NCBI GenBank assembly: GCA_037833965.1
Contig: AP031357.1
Span: forward strand, 22,774,001 to 22,838,000
Length of the DNA: 64,000 nt
Source of the DNA: Marchantia polymorpha subsp. ruderalis
Lineage: Eukaryota; Streptophyta; Marchantiopsida; Marchantiales; Marchantiaceae
Reading direction: 5' to 3'
The notes under the pieces were generated by a model. That model was not told the origin of the DNA and did not search any database. It saw only the letters and a list, made by a program, of their open reading frames with translations. Shown piece after piece: positions 49,757-63,123 of the stretch. A program made the position numbers and the translations under genes. How positions within the stretch are numbered: the stretch's first letter is position 1; every line of letters starts with the position of its first letter.

Positions 49757-49895
49757 GGGAGGGGCTAGTTATCCCTAGGTATGGACTAATTATCCGTCAC
49801 CCTTGGGTAATGTGCACTACTTCTCCCGCAGAGACTATATCACACAGCTCTAATATACGTAGGGATAGCTGGTGCAGTGATAACTAGCCCTCTCT
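49757..49895. mobile_element. Miniature inverted-repeat element, copy 2
   Basis: The left end GGGAGGGGCTAGTTATC (49757-49773) is inverted at the right end as AGAGAGGGCTAGTTATC on the minus strand (49895-49879). The left end continues CCTAGGTATGGACTAATTATCC, as in the other two copies. 139 bases, non-coding. Flanks TTAAACA and TAAATAT give at best a weak target duplication. Confidence 0.75.
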
Positions 49896-50745
49896 AAATA
49901 TTATATATATCTACAAACAATTTCAACCATTGAGAACTCATTATTATCATAGATTTGTCAAGTCCATATTATCTATAACACTGAAAAAAGCAGCTAGTGG
50001 TTTATGTTAAATGTTAGAAATGTGGTGATTTGTACCTCTTTCTTTGTGTGATAATTTGCTATGCTTTGATCGTTGCTTTATACACTTCCAAATTTAGAGA
50101 AATAAAGAGATGAATTCAATACAAATCATTATGGTGCTTGGATGTTCTCTCGATTTATTGCAAAATAAAAAGATGTGTAATCATTCTTCACATTGTGTGA
50201 TGATTATCACAAAATATGAAGTATTGTAAATTTAATGTCAACAATGTACTTTATATATTTCAATAAAATAGAATAAAATTTTGATAATTAATTATGAAAT
50301 TCCAAAGATGAAAGATTTTTGATAAATTGCTCTTTTATTTAAAGTGATATTTCTAACTGCTAAATCAAGCGGGTGTATCCGAAGTCCAAATGTTATCTTC
50401 ATACTCTACACTTGTGGATTTGGAGGTTCTAGTACTACTTCCTCATCTTCTTACTATATGTTGATGAAAATGAACATTTCTATTCTCCCTTGTAGTTATC
50501 TTTTAGGCGTAATTGTATTTGCATGTCTTGGAGTACTTCATCTAGATAAACTATCATAATAAATCTACTACGGTTGGCGCTTGCTCCATTTGCTTGAAAA
50601 CATTGGATTTGAGATATTTATTGATGAAATAATTATTTGAAATGTTTCAAAATACATTTATGAAATTTAACTTATATTTTAAGAAAAATCTATTTTACAT
50701 GTAGTTATTTTTTCATATACAAGAATGTGAAATTATAATAAATAC
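49896..50745. other. AT-rich gene-free stretch between miniature elements
   Basis: AT-rich sequence with one short plus-strand frame (50344-50559) of no recognisable family. Nothing else is supported. Confidence 0.5.
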
Positions 50746-50747
50746 AT

Positions 50748-50941
50748 GGAGGCTTTATTTATCCCTCAATTTGGGCTAATTATACCTCATCTTACTATAC
50801 TAAACGGAGCGATCCATATGTATACTAGAGCTCTATGATATAGTCTTTGCATCACAGGGAAAGGGGGAAAAGAAGTAGGGCATGGGAGCATTAGTCTAGG
50901 GTGATGGATAATTAACCTAATTTGAGGTATAACTACCCACT
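50748..50941. mobile_element. Miniature inverted-repeat element, copy 3
   Basis: The left end reads GGAGGCTTTATTTATCCCTC followed by AATTTGGGCTAATTATACC. The right end, read on the minus strand, is GTGGGTAGTTATACCTC followed by AAATTAGGTTAATTATCC. The ends therefore form an imperfect inverted repeat of about 35 bases, matching copies 1 and 2. About 194 bases, non-coding. An AATACAT sequence occurs just outside both ends, but the surrounding DNA is so AT-rich that this is weak evidence for a target duplication. Confidence 0.65.
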
Positions 50942-50949
50942 TTTTTTAT

Positions 50950-53640
<2,691 letters not shown>

Positions 53641-54513
53641 ATTTTTGGTTATTTAATATTGGACATATTTTGGTTCTTATACCATTTTTTTGTAATTCCT
53701 TTTAAATATAATATTATTTTAGCTAATTTTAATGTATCCCCCACAACCCCGTTTTCACGGTTTAGGCGGTTCCCATTTCGCTCCCCCCGTTCCGCCCTCC
53801 CTGCAAGAGAGAGGAATGATGAGACGGAAAGCGAGGAACACACAGAACAAGACAGAGAGATCAGAGAAAAATCTGTCTGCGCCGTTGCAGATTCCGGCGA
53901 ACAGTCTTGCTGCCAAGATCTTAACGGAGTCATGGCCCAATCTCTATAGAAGTAGTAGTACAGAGTGGTAGAAGTTCGCAGAGTCCGGAGCCGCTGAAAG
54001 TCTCTGCGAGACCGTCTGTTCGCTGCTTTCGCGTACGGCACAATCCAGCAGATCTGCACGGGGGCGAGCCCACGTTGGTCGGAAGATGCTTCTGAGTGAC
54101 GAGACCATCGTCCAGCGAGTACTAGTTACTAGTTTGTGTATCGCGCTGGTGATTGTTTTCTGTCGGAGTCGCGCTTCCTGCCTCCTCCCATCCTTTTCCC
54201 TTGCCCTCCTGATTAGGGTTCTCAGGTGTTGCGGAGTGTCATGGGGAAAATTTGCTCCTTCTTTTAGAACGATTTTGGCCACAAATCCGAGTGTTCATGG
54301 ATTATGAAGTGCAGTGTTATCAATTTCAGCAAAGGCGAGGTAGCTTAGGTACGAGGCGTTAGAGAATCCTGAGGTGGAAGAAGGTGGAAGAGGGCAGGAA
54401 GATCAGAAGACGGAAAAAGAGAGAGAGGCGGATGATCTGATACTGGGAGGTCAAGGTAGTACGAACAGAGAGGGAGGGGAGAGATAGAAAGGGCGAGAGG
54501 GAGTGGGGTGAAA
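53641..54513 (+). promoter_or_regulatory. Promoter and leader of the SGT gene
   Basis: GC content rises from about 53.74 kb. The 150 bases before the start are purine-rich (GAGAGAGG and GGAAGAAGG units, 54365-54510). Frames on both strands in 53.65-54.3 kb overlap and match nothing. The transcription start is not identifiable. Confidence 0.4.
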
Positions 54514-55875
54514 ATGGTCTCATCGCTTCGGACCGATTCCTCTTTGAGTAGGAGCATAGTCAGCTCGTTTCTGCAGTTTTTGAGCACCGTAGAAGCAGCT
54601 CCAGGGCAAGATACGGAGGGAATAGAGGTTGCTGCGCAGTGTCTGGCTGAAGTTTTTGGAATCAACAATCAAAGGCCGGATGAGCGGATTCGCCTGATTT
54701 CTTTGATCGACTTGTTTAATTCAGCCGGTGTGCTGCATGCAAGTGATATAAAGGAGCATGTGCCGAGCGCCCCGACCACGCCTGCGGGTGAATCGTCGCA
54801 GTCCAGTGCCTCGCCCTCGGCTGGACCTGAGGATGAGTTACTTTTGAACCAATTCAATGAAGGGTTGGACAACGCCGGGTTTTTCGAAGGGACTGTGCAA
54901 GGAACGCCCGAACACGAGGAGAAGCTGAAACATGCGATGAGTGTTCTGGAGGAAGCGAGGAAAAAAGTCAGATCTTCTGTTTCTGCCCCAAGCTGGAGCA
55001 AGTATTATACGGAGGATGCTCTTGTGCTTGCAGAGGCTTTCAAAATCCAGGGCAACATCACGTTGAACGCATTACAGTATGACACAGCTATTCATTTGTA
55101 TACAATTGCTATTACGTTGTGCCGTGATAATGCCATATTTCATTCCAACAGAGCTGCAGCTCTAACAGCCAACGGGAACTACGAGGACGCAATTGCGGAC
55201 TGCCATGCAGCAATGAAGCTGGATCCACTTTACAGCAAGGCTTACAGTCGTTTAGGATTAGTCTACTATGCCCAAGGTCGGCTGCAAGACGCAATAGAAA
55301 AAGGTTTCAAGAAGGCCCTGGAGTTGGATCCTTCTAGCACATCTGTACGGGAGAATCTTCGCGCAGCTGAACTGAGATTGGAAGAACAGCAGAGGACCAG
55401 TCAATCTCAAGACTCTCCTACCCAGGGCTCTAGCAATCAGACTTCCAGCTCAGGGTTCAACACAAGTTCCTCGACGAATGCGCAGATTCGAGACCAAATT
55501 GCCAGTCTTCTCCCTGGTCTTATGAATATGGCTACTCAGTTCGGACAAAGAGTAGCTCAAGAAACACAACCATCTGCTGGATCGAACCAGGGTCCAGGTC
55601 CAAATGCCAGAGACCAATCTAGTGGAGGCCAATCTGGTGGAGGCGTAAACGATAACGGTGCACATCGTGAAGAGTCTGAATTTAGAGTGGACACCTTAAA
55701 TGGACAAGAACTCCCTCCTCAGTATGCTGGATTGATGCAGAGTGCGTTCGAACGGATCTTTGGTTCGTCTCAAGGTTCTCAGGCAGGTTCTCAGGCAGGT
55801 TCTCGCGCAGGTGGTTGGCCACTTGGGACTGATGTCGGTATCAATTCTCAACAGGGTCCTCCTGGGACAAGTTGA
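54514..55875 (+). CDS. SGTA: Small glutamine-rich TPR co-chaperone (SGT/SGTA-like), intronless
   Basis: A cytosolic co-chaperone that binds Hsp70/Hsp90 tails through TPRs; in yeast and animals it hands tail-anchored membrane proteins to the GET/BAG6 pathway. A single 453-codon frame starts at ATG 54514; the GTG two codons earlier is not taken as the start. Order: an N-terminal SGTA homodimerisation domain (about 1-75, VSSFLQFLSTVEAA), an acidic Ser/Pro linker, three TPRs (about 170-278: AEAFKIQGNITLNALQYDTAI, NRAAALTANGNYEDAIADC, YSRLGLVYYAQGRLQDAIE) and a long Ser/Gln/Gly/Asn-rich tail (about 290-453). The carboxylate-clamp residues Lys in FKIQGN, Asn in HSNRAA and Lys/Arg in YSKAYSRLG are present. 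The tail ends in a short GSQAGSQAGSRAG repeat. No intron is seen, unusual for this family. Confidence 0.93.
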   Translation: MVSSLRTDSSLSRSIVSSFLQFLSTVEAAPGQDTEGIEVAAQCLAEVFGINNQRPDERIRLISLIDLFNSAGVLHASDIKEHVPSAPTTPAGESSQSSASPSAGPEDELLLNQFNEGLDNAGFFEGTVQGTPEHEEKLKHAMSVLEEARKKVRSSVSAPSWSKYYTEDALVLAEAFKIQGNITLNALQYDTAIHLYTIAITLCRDNAIFHSNRAAALTANGNYEDAIADCHAAMKLDPLYSKAYSRLGLVYYAQGRLQDAIEKGFKKALELDPSSTSVRENLRAAELRLEEQQRTSQSQDSPTQGSSNQTSSSGFNTSSSTNAQIRDQIASLLPGLMNMATQFGQRVAQETQPSAGSNQGPGPNARDQSSGGQSGGGVNDNGAHREESEFRVDTLNGQELPPQYAGLMQSAFERIFGSSQGSQAGSQAGSRAGGWPLGTDVGINSQQGPPGTS

Positions 55876-57889
55876 GCGCGTGTTTAGATGACTGTGAAGT
55901 TTATACTCAGTCTAGATGAGCGTAGCTGGCCAAATCACCAATCACGAGAGTGTCTTCATTTTCTGATTACTTCCACTTCTGTTCGAGAAACTTGTAAATT
56001 GCTCCCTCATGCTTGGATATGAGCCAAAGTGTCAGACAGCTCTGCAAGCAGATTGCTTTTCACAACGTATATTGCCAGTAGATATACGCTTTATATACTC
56101 ATCTGTAACATCTAGCAGTTACGTTGCCATTCAGGACAACAATTTTCCCGACACCGCAGTGAAGAACACTTCCAAGAGATATAGGTCAAAGCCTCGTAAA
56201 TAGATGGCAAAAGGTTTTGTAAATTGCTTAGAAAGTGATTCCCACGGCACCCGTAATGTAATATTTTATCAATATGTAAATTCTCAAACAGTAGGGTGGC
56301 AGCATAGGGCACCATTCAATGATCTGAATCATTAGATTGTGTTCTCGAACGTTCATAACTTCTCCTCATCAAATTCACTCGAAGTGTCCTCAACGCTATG
56401 AAGATTGCGCATGCAGTATGGTAACAGAAATCTTGAGTTCCATGTAGCTTACAGTTTCCACTAAAGTTTTTAACTTCCAGTTTTCAAAGCTCCTCAGAAA
56501 TGAAGATCACATTGATAGTTTCTGAAGATGGCAAATCGGTCTGAAGTCGTATCATGCTCTACCTAGATAGACAAACTCCCTAACCCACGTACGTCTCAAA
56601 TCTGAGGGAGATCCACTTTAATAATGTCTACAGATAATTACTTCCTTGTCAGTGCTATCTTGTCTAAGGAGGAATGCCTTATATCACGGGCAAATTTTTC
56701 AGGCTCATAGAATTTGGAAGAGCAGCATCTTTTCCTCCGCTGAGTGATTTTTATGGTCAGCACATGTACGGCACAACTTACGTAAAATTGACATCAGTGT
56801 CCAAAAGATAATTATTGTTCTCGACAGATGATGAACAGGAACGCAAGGGAATAGAGATCTTTATTGAACACCACCACAATTGACCAATCTTGCCGGTTAA
56901 TCTAGATGCCAACCCAAAAACAGTCAGTATCGGCATGATCACATCCCGTTCATGACCCAGCGTGACAAGCTAATCGTTTGTAGCAGATCCATAACGTAGT
57001 CGTCATTGTCATTGTTCAGTATTCATGTGACTAGTGGGCGGTTGTTGGTGGAATTCCATAAGATGGAATTTTTATCGAGACTGAGAGCTCTCAATAGTCT
57101 ACCATGACTTTGGAATAATAACAGCAGTGCCCTTGTTGGTGAAAGGTCTGGGCGCAACTAACGAAATGGATCAACTCTTTTGTATTTAAAAGAATCATTT
57201 GAATTACTTCGCAGATTTTCCTCTCTGGTTCTTGGTACTTTGGAAAAAATATATCTTTGAGAACAAAAAAATACTTCTCTTGTATTGCTCTGGTCTCTTG
57301 GTTTTCACACCAGACACTACGTGCTGCAGACGACGAAACTTTTCCTGGACATCAATTCGGACCAAGGGGACAATCCTCTCTATCATGTACTTGATAGTTG
57401 CATGCTTTATTGAGAAGCTAAACCTTCACATGTGCAATGTGTTGACTCACTGCTGAATGTAGGAGAAGACAAGAAACTGAAGAGCGTACACGCTTTTCAA
57501 CGTGGAGTTCAAAACCAAGTTTCTGGATGTCACTCGATGTTCTACGGTGGCTTGCTGCCCCACTGGATGTACTTGGAGTGCACTGTGAGGAAGATAAGTT
57601 TCTGGACATCCTATTCATCTTCAGAAGATACAAGGAGATTCCGAATATCATATATGCCTTTACCTGTTGCCACCTACTCAAATCAAACCTCCAGGCTTGA
57701 AATCACCCTATATTTTTTTCCTCCCCTCCCTAGAATCCAGTTTATCCCGTCCTCTTGGATGCAAGCCGCTTTGAATATACTATGACGATGAACGATTTTT
57801 TGCAGCCAAAGGATTCTAAAACTGTATCCATCATGACTGGTCTTTCAATTGTCAACCTCGATCACCAAGAAAAGCGCAATCATCTTCCG
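55876..57889. other. Intergenic region between convergent SGT and VMA12 genes
   Basis: SGT (plus) and VMA12 (minus) end toward each other, so this 2.0-kb interval should hold both 3' untranslated regions. The frames present (for example 57432-57785, plus) are unrecognised and overlap minus-strand frames. Nothing further is supported. Confidence 0.5.
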
Positions 57890-59714
57890 TCAGGAAGTGC
57901 TGAATGGAATCCTCGCTACCTTGCGTTTGACCGGACCGGGAGGCCTCGTAGATGAATTGGTGGTGGTGGTGGTGAAGACATCAGGGGCAATTGTACGTGT
58001 AGAGTCATTATGTGCCGTTTTTTTGGACCGGCGTTCCTCATGCTTTGCTTTCTGTGCATCGCGCACGATGAAAAGAAGAGTTTCCAAGAGCATTCCTATG
58101 ATCAATCCCAAGGCTCCACCTGCCGCATGCTGCAAATACACCCAAATTTCAATCAGAGATATCAATGGATGTTTGTGTATGTTTCAGTATAAAAATCGAT
58201 GCCATACACCTGCTGATGCCAAAGGAAGAACAAATCTAATCAGCATGTGCCATATATTAGACTAGAAATATGGTCATGGTAGCCAGGGACGAATGTTGAG
58301 GAACTTGCAGTACAATTTTAATCAAATGCCAATTTCTCACATGTATCCTCCAGTAGCTTTCGTATAGTACAAAGGTCAAGCTCAATCCCAGAGGTACATC
58401 GTAAATTCTATTTGTCAATCACAGCTAAAGACTTGCAAACCATATCCCTGCTCGTGTTTCAAGGTCTCCATGAGGACAATTAAAGATGGAAGGCAGTAGG
58501 AATCTATGTTTCTTACAATCACAGGGTTATCACGAAACTGCGACCTGAAGACTGAATATCCGAACGCAAAGCCTGTGAACATAGTCACCACCACGTGTAG
58601 CCCTGCAACTCCAAACCTTCCAATATCACTTGTATGTTGGTGATCTTGAATTAGCACGCAAACTTAAAATAATGTACTACGGTATGGACTGAAGCAATCT
58701 CGAAAGGATTACGATGACTGGCAATAGTGCTCAGCAACACAATGTAAAGATGCTTAACCAACCAAAACCCAGCTGTTCCTTGTAAGAAGAGAAAACCTCC
58801 GGTTCATAATTGCTCTTCTTAGTAACATCAGAGACAAGCTTCTCGTAAGCCTTATTATCGGCCAACTCCTGTAACTTTTGTAGTCGAGCCTTCAGCTCCT
58901 CACTCTGTAATTAACAAACAATTCAGGAACGTCAAGAAATGTCCTAGAACTTCTCGCCCCACAACACACCTGGTTCATTAGGGTTAAAAAGTCCCACATT
59001 CTTTCCTGCTCGATTAGTTGAGCCATTTTTTATTGACAATTCATGCCTCAACGTGTGGTAAAGTGGGTCGAAAATCAAGGGTCTGGAACATTCTAGAGTA
59101 AAGCTCATTGTTGACGAGCTAATTCTATGGCCTTACATTATACTTTCTGTAAAGTGTTAATCGAGTTTTTCAAAATCGAGACTGATTAGTCGCCAGCCTC
59201 TTTCATACGTCGTGTTTCCTATCAAGGCTTGTATTGCCTCTAAAATGTGCACTACTATCAAGCCCTACTTAGGTTTGAAGGACAATTGCTAGATCCCGAG
59301 TGCCGAAAGTCACTCTGCTTCAAACCTAAGTAGGGCTCTCAGGGCAACTTAGCGTGCTCCTCCTGTCTCTGCCTCCAGGTCTACGAACTAAAAACATAAA
59401 TATGTACATTCGATAAGAGTGTTCAAAGATTGGCAAGTATAATGCTTTCTCACCTTTTCACGAGGTTTGGGACTTTCCAAAACGAATGAGGATCCAACAA
59501 GCACTTCATGGATTGGTTGGAGGTCGTCTAAGGCCCGTTGGGCGAAGGCCTGTCGTAGAATTTCATATGGCACAGCGGATTCCTTCTCATACTTGATCAT
59601 GTCACAGCGACAATCGGCGGAAGTCTTGGGGCTCCCAGCTACTTTCTTCATGAAATCTCGTAACTTTGGCGTATTCTGTAGTTTCAATCCGCCTGGTACT
59701 CCATCTTCTCCCAT
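57890..59714 (-). CDS. VMA12: V-ATPase assembly factor Vma12/TMEM199-like
   Basis: An ER membrane protein needed to assemble the V0 sector of the vacuolar H+-ATPase (Vma12 family). Exons in transcript order (minus strand): 59714-59454, 58904-58763, 58602-58517, 58129-57890, giving 242 residues in phase. Key stretches: VPYEILRQAF, GSSFVLESPKPREK, ELKARLQKLQELADNKAYEKLV, SSYKEQLGFG, then two membrane helices (GLHVVVTMFTGFAFGYSVF, about 135-155; AAGGALGLIIGMLLETLLFIV, about 165-186). A basic, Thr-rich tail of about 55 residues follows the second helix. The start is the first Met in frame (59714). The frame is open upstream to about 59756 (EELVQSLSKLQGLV) but without a Met, so an upstream coding exon is a possible alternative. 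Confidence 0.88.
59261..59337. repeat. Perfect 20-bp inverted repeat in a non-coding stretch of the VMA12 gene
   Basis: Arms 59261-59280 and 59318-59337 are exact reverse complements separated by 37 bases; the left arm begins AGCCCTACTTAGGTTTG. It lies in the first coding-region intron of VMA12 (58905-59453), so the pre-mRNA would carry a 20-bp stem. It could be a tiny inverted-repeat transposon relic or a small-RNA hairpin. Confidence 0.85.
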
Positions 59715-60645
59715 CACCAATCCTTGCAATTTACTGAGCGATTGAACTAATTCTTCCTATCCTGGTTCTAAGGTTCAAACAACAAGAACTGCTTGCATCT
59801 GCCACTGAAATCTGACTTTTTGCTGCCTGCAAAATCATGAAGCGCATGCAAGTGGTGAGACTTCCCGTAGTTTTACGCACGTTTTACGCACTGAAGGCTT
59901 GCTAATGTCGAAATCCATTATCAAGATGAACAATCTGATCTTGCGAGAACATGAAAATTCTCATCATCCAATCTTGATGACCCATCGATTTCCTTCAAAT
60001 GACTGATCGTAGACCCTGTGATTTTTGCTGTTTCTTAAGGACCAAACAAATAAATCTACTTGCTGATTAAGAGATGAACAAAAAACCAACATGTAGAGAA
60101 CGACAGACAACATTCAGCATCAAATTGCTAGATCTCTTAGCAGGACATCAAAATCAACAACTCACTTTCGTTCAAAGCCTTTGTACAGCAGAACATTTCT
60201 TCGACGCCAGTGAAATCAGATTGGAGTTTGAATTCCACAATTACCTGCCGAGAAGCTCCTTGTCCTGTTCTGTAGCCCGTGCTCCTCTAGAAATAGAACC
60301 GACCTCTTCACTCTCTAATGAAGTTTCTACCTCCTTCCAGCGGTGCCTCGGCCCTCCCTTCTTCTATTCGGATTGTCCAATGCCACTTGGTACTTCTTTT
60401 ATTTCACCACCCGGCCAGGATCTTGAAGACACAACCGTCGATGAATGTTTTAGCGCAGAAAAGATTCTCTCAATACAGTTCTTACTTCCGAGGCGGCGCA
60501 AGAGATCGATCCTATGAGCCTCCGATGAGTATGTTGTCTTCGAAAGATAGTTTCGGCAGGGAAGAGTCCGGAGCTTTGTCTACCGTAAGACAAGGTCTGA
60601 CCTTTGGGGTATATCCAAAGGCTGTACGTTGGGCAAGCATTTAAG
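59715..60645 (-). promoter_or_regulatory. VMA12 5' leader, probably with a leader intron
   Basis: On the minus strand a good acceptor (TTTTGCAG ending at 59827) precedes the start exon, so that exon probably covers 59826 to 59454. A good donor (GGCAG|GTAATT at 60245/60244) ends a GC-richer stretch that extends up to about 60640 and has no ATG on the minus strand. Together they suggest an untranslated first exon and an intron at 59827-60244. This is inferred from splice-site quality and composition only. Confidence 0.45.
59775..59798 (-). promoter_or_regulatory. Seven-codon upstream ORF in the VMA12 leader
   Basis: On the minus strand ATG at 59798 opens MQAVLVV and stops at TGA (59777-59775), 60 bases before the proposed VMA12 ATG. 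It lies inside the inferred second leader segment. If so, it would be the only ATG before the main start in that leader. Confidence 0.4.
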
Positions 60646-61234
60646 TGAGGATGAGGTATGTCTCTTTACGTAACAGGTCGATGAATGGTATGATACCTTC
60701 GTTCAGACAATTGTTCGGAAAATATATGGCATCAGAGATTTACCTGATCTGAGTAAGATTTGTCCTCACTGATATGCTTGTGGATTTTTGGTATGCGTTC
60801 ATGCTTTGAAGATGACTGGTTTTCAATAGATGCATTTGTCCATCAGTTTCTTTCACATGGCTGCATTTGATCCTGTGTGCCTGGATGTTTATGTTCGATA
60901 TGGAAGGTTGGGTTTGAGATTTAAATTTTTTTTGGAAAAGAACAAATTGTACAACGCGGTACAGAGCACAAGAGCCTCTTACACCAACAGACAAGGAAAG
61001 AAATTGGGCAAGTACCGAGTGCTGCAAACAAAGCGAAATTTCACTTGTGGATACAAACATTAAAGAAGATTATTGACATATGTTGAGGACGTCCTTGTTG
61101 AATCGTTTTTCTATGAGATTTTATGATCTGCAAATACAGATGTCTGGTCTACGCCTCATGGGCGAAGTTTGGTGATGATAAGAGATTGATATTTACATTT
61201 CTGAAACAGAGACCTAAGCCTCATACTCGATGAA
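60646..61234. other. Short gap between CRIPT and VMA12
   Basis: Both neighbouring genes are on the minus strand, so this holds the CRIPT 3' untranslated region and the VMA12 promoter. A minus-strand 106-codon frame and shorter plus-strand frames are unrecognised. Confidence 0.45.
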
Positions 61235-62823
61235 TCAGACGTTACTCTGCTTATAAGAGGTGGTATCCAATACTTGTTTACCACACATTGCACACACTCC
61301 TGCGAGAGTACCAGTAGTAAAATTAGGTCAAGGCCCGCAAAGAAATATGGCGCATAACACGACTGTAGTTCGTAATGCTTCGGGCGTCTTGTGGAGCATG
61401 TCTCATCACGTACAAAAAATAGCAAACAGATCCTCAGTACTTGAGAGAAATCTGACACACTTCTAATTGCTATTCACTTAGTCTTGAGAAGCATTTGGCT
61501 TGAAGGTCAAAGTGTAAGACAAGAGAAAGAAGGAGATGACATTTACCTTTCTTATATGCACAAGATTGACAATATTTAGCTTCTTGATGAAGTTGCTGTT
61601 TGCAGATAACACACTTAGTTACACCATATGGAGTCCATCTGCACAAAGGAAATTCCTAATCAGCTTCGAGCGATAAAACTGCCAACGTGACCACCATCCA
61701 TAACCGACATAGACTGGTGATGAGGATAACTGCAAGACAAGCTCGTTCGACATATACAATTGGAAATATCACATAAAACTGAGATGATTTCAAATTTGTA
61801 CACAAAACAAGACTATCAGAACGAAAACAATAGGCCAACCTTCGGTATATTCCTCTCTTATAATTGCTCGCCAACTTTCAAATTCAAACACGTGGAAGTA
61901 ATTATTCACAGATATACACCGAAGATATATCGTCTCACGGCAATGCGTTCATTCAGGGCAGGATCGACCAATTGGGTTTCAAACATACAGTTAGAATCTT
62001 CGTCCCAGAGAGGACTTCATACTAACCAATGACTAGTGCTGTTTGAGCATCTACTTCTCGACAGCACAATCGATGCTCTATTTTGTACGAATTTCCTTTA
62101 CTTCAACCAGTTGAAAAATTTCTCTCGCTATTCATGGTACAGTAGAAGGGCAGCACGCTTCAATTTGTCAGATGGAATCACATACAGACCTCTTTTTCTT
62201 ACTAAGCAATTTGTTCTCATTGATCTTCCGCCCACCACCTTCAGTTGTGTTGCTGGCGCCTTCCTTCCATTTGTCTGGCACAATTACCTTCGTCAGTTTC
62301 TTCTGGCCTGCAGTATACGATCTCATGTTAGGGTTTGAATGTGCCACGTCTCGCTCTATATTCATGCTTACAGCAAAAATGAGACAATAAAAGGTGATTT
62401 AAAAGTCAACAGCATATTTCAAAGTCATGAACCTAAGTTCACCGTCAGTATTGCACTCGGATCTCACATACAGATGGAGATCCAAGGAAATCGACGAAAT
62501 GCAGTTCATCGCCGCACCTCGGCCAGAAAATGACGCCTCAACACGGAACTAAACACGCGTACGAGGACTTAATAAATGAAAACGAGACGGGCGTACATAT
62601 GCAATGTCCGCGACGCTTCCAATTTTCAATGTCAAATTCAGAACGAATACCCTGAGCGTAACTGAGGACAGCGGGAGATGATTTCAACGATACAACCTTT
62701 GAGCTTCTGCAGAAAACCTAACAATCTTGAGTCTGATTCCACTATGTATAATTTCAAACTAACGAGAAAACAATAGAGGTGAAGAGAAGAGGGAGCTGGA
62801 ACATTACACTTATCGCAGACCAT
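61235..62823 (-). CDS. CRIPT: CRIPT-like cysteine-rich zinc-binding protein, 4 exons
   Basis: CRIPT is a small protein conserved across eukaryotes, first named for binding PDZ domains in neurons; its ancestral role in plants is unsettled and may be linked to the spliceosome. Exons in transcript order (minus strand): 62823-62808, 62307-62190, 61638-61547, 61299-61235. They join in phase to 96 residues, close to the usual length of about 100. It starts MVCDKCQKKLTKVIVPDKW, continues GASNTTEGGGRKINENKLLS and then WTPYGVTKCVICK, HQEAKYCQSCAYKKGVCAMC and GKQVLDTTSYKQSNV. All four CxxC knuckles are intact. The first coding exon is only 16 bases; the choice of donor and acceptor is fixed by the CQKKL reading. 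Confidence 0.93.
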
Positions 62824-63037
62824 TGAAATTCAGATTCGCCCGTCCAGCTTCTTGCCTGCCGTCTGCTGACCTCGGCCCTACTGTCCTCTTGCTCGGTACA
62901 CTTGCGAACTGTTAGATTTCATATCATGTCACAAGCTCGTCTTCTCGAGCTAACTATACTCAGGACTCAACTTGGTCCGTCAACTAGTAATATTATATAA
63001 TAAACAATTATTATACATTGTTAGTGTTTGACATGAA

Positions 63038-63109
63038 GCCGACCTAGCTCAGTGGTAGAGCGCGTGGCTTTTAACCACGTGGTCGTGGGTTCGATCCCCA
63101 CGGTCGGCG
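63038..63109 (+). tRNA. tRNA-Lys: tRNA-Lys (UUU anticodon)
   Basis: A 72-base cloverleaf without an intron. The acceptor stem GCCGACC pairs with GGTCGGC, the D arm is GCTC/GAGC, and the anticodon stem CGTGG/CCACG encloses the loop CTTTTAA with anticodon TTT. The T arm is GTGGG-TTCGATC-CCCAC and the discriminator base is G; CCA is not encoded. The internal A box (TAGCTCAGTGGTAGAG) and B box (GGTTCGATCCC) are intact. TTTT-type Pol III termination downstream is met first at about 63136. Confidence 0.95.
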
Positions 63110-63123
63110 GCGATTGCCAATCC

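Noticed and set aside
60074-60644. Plus-strand frames, including one with an RGGARDRSYEPP-type segment
   Set aside because: No continuation exons on the plus strand; the region is better explained as the VMA12 leader on the other strand.
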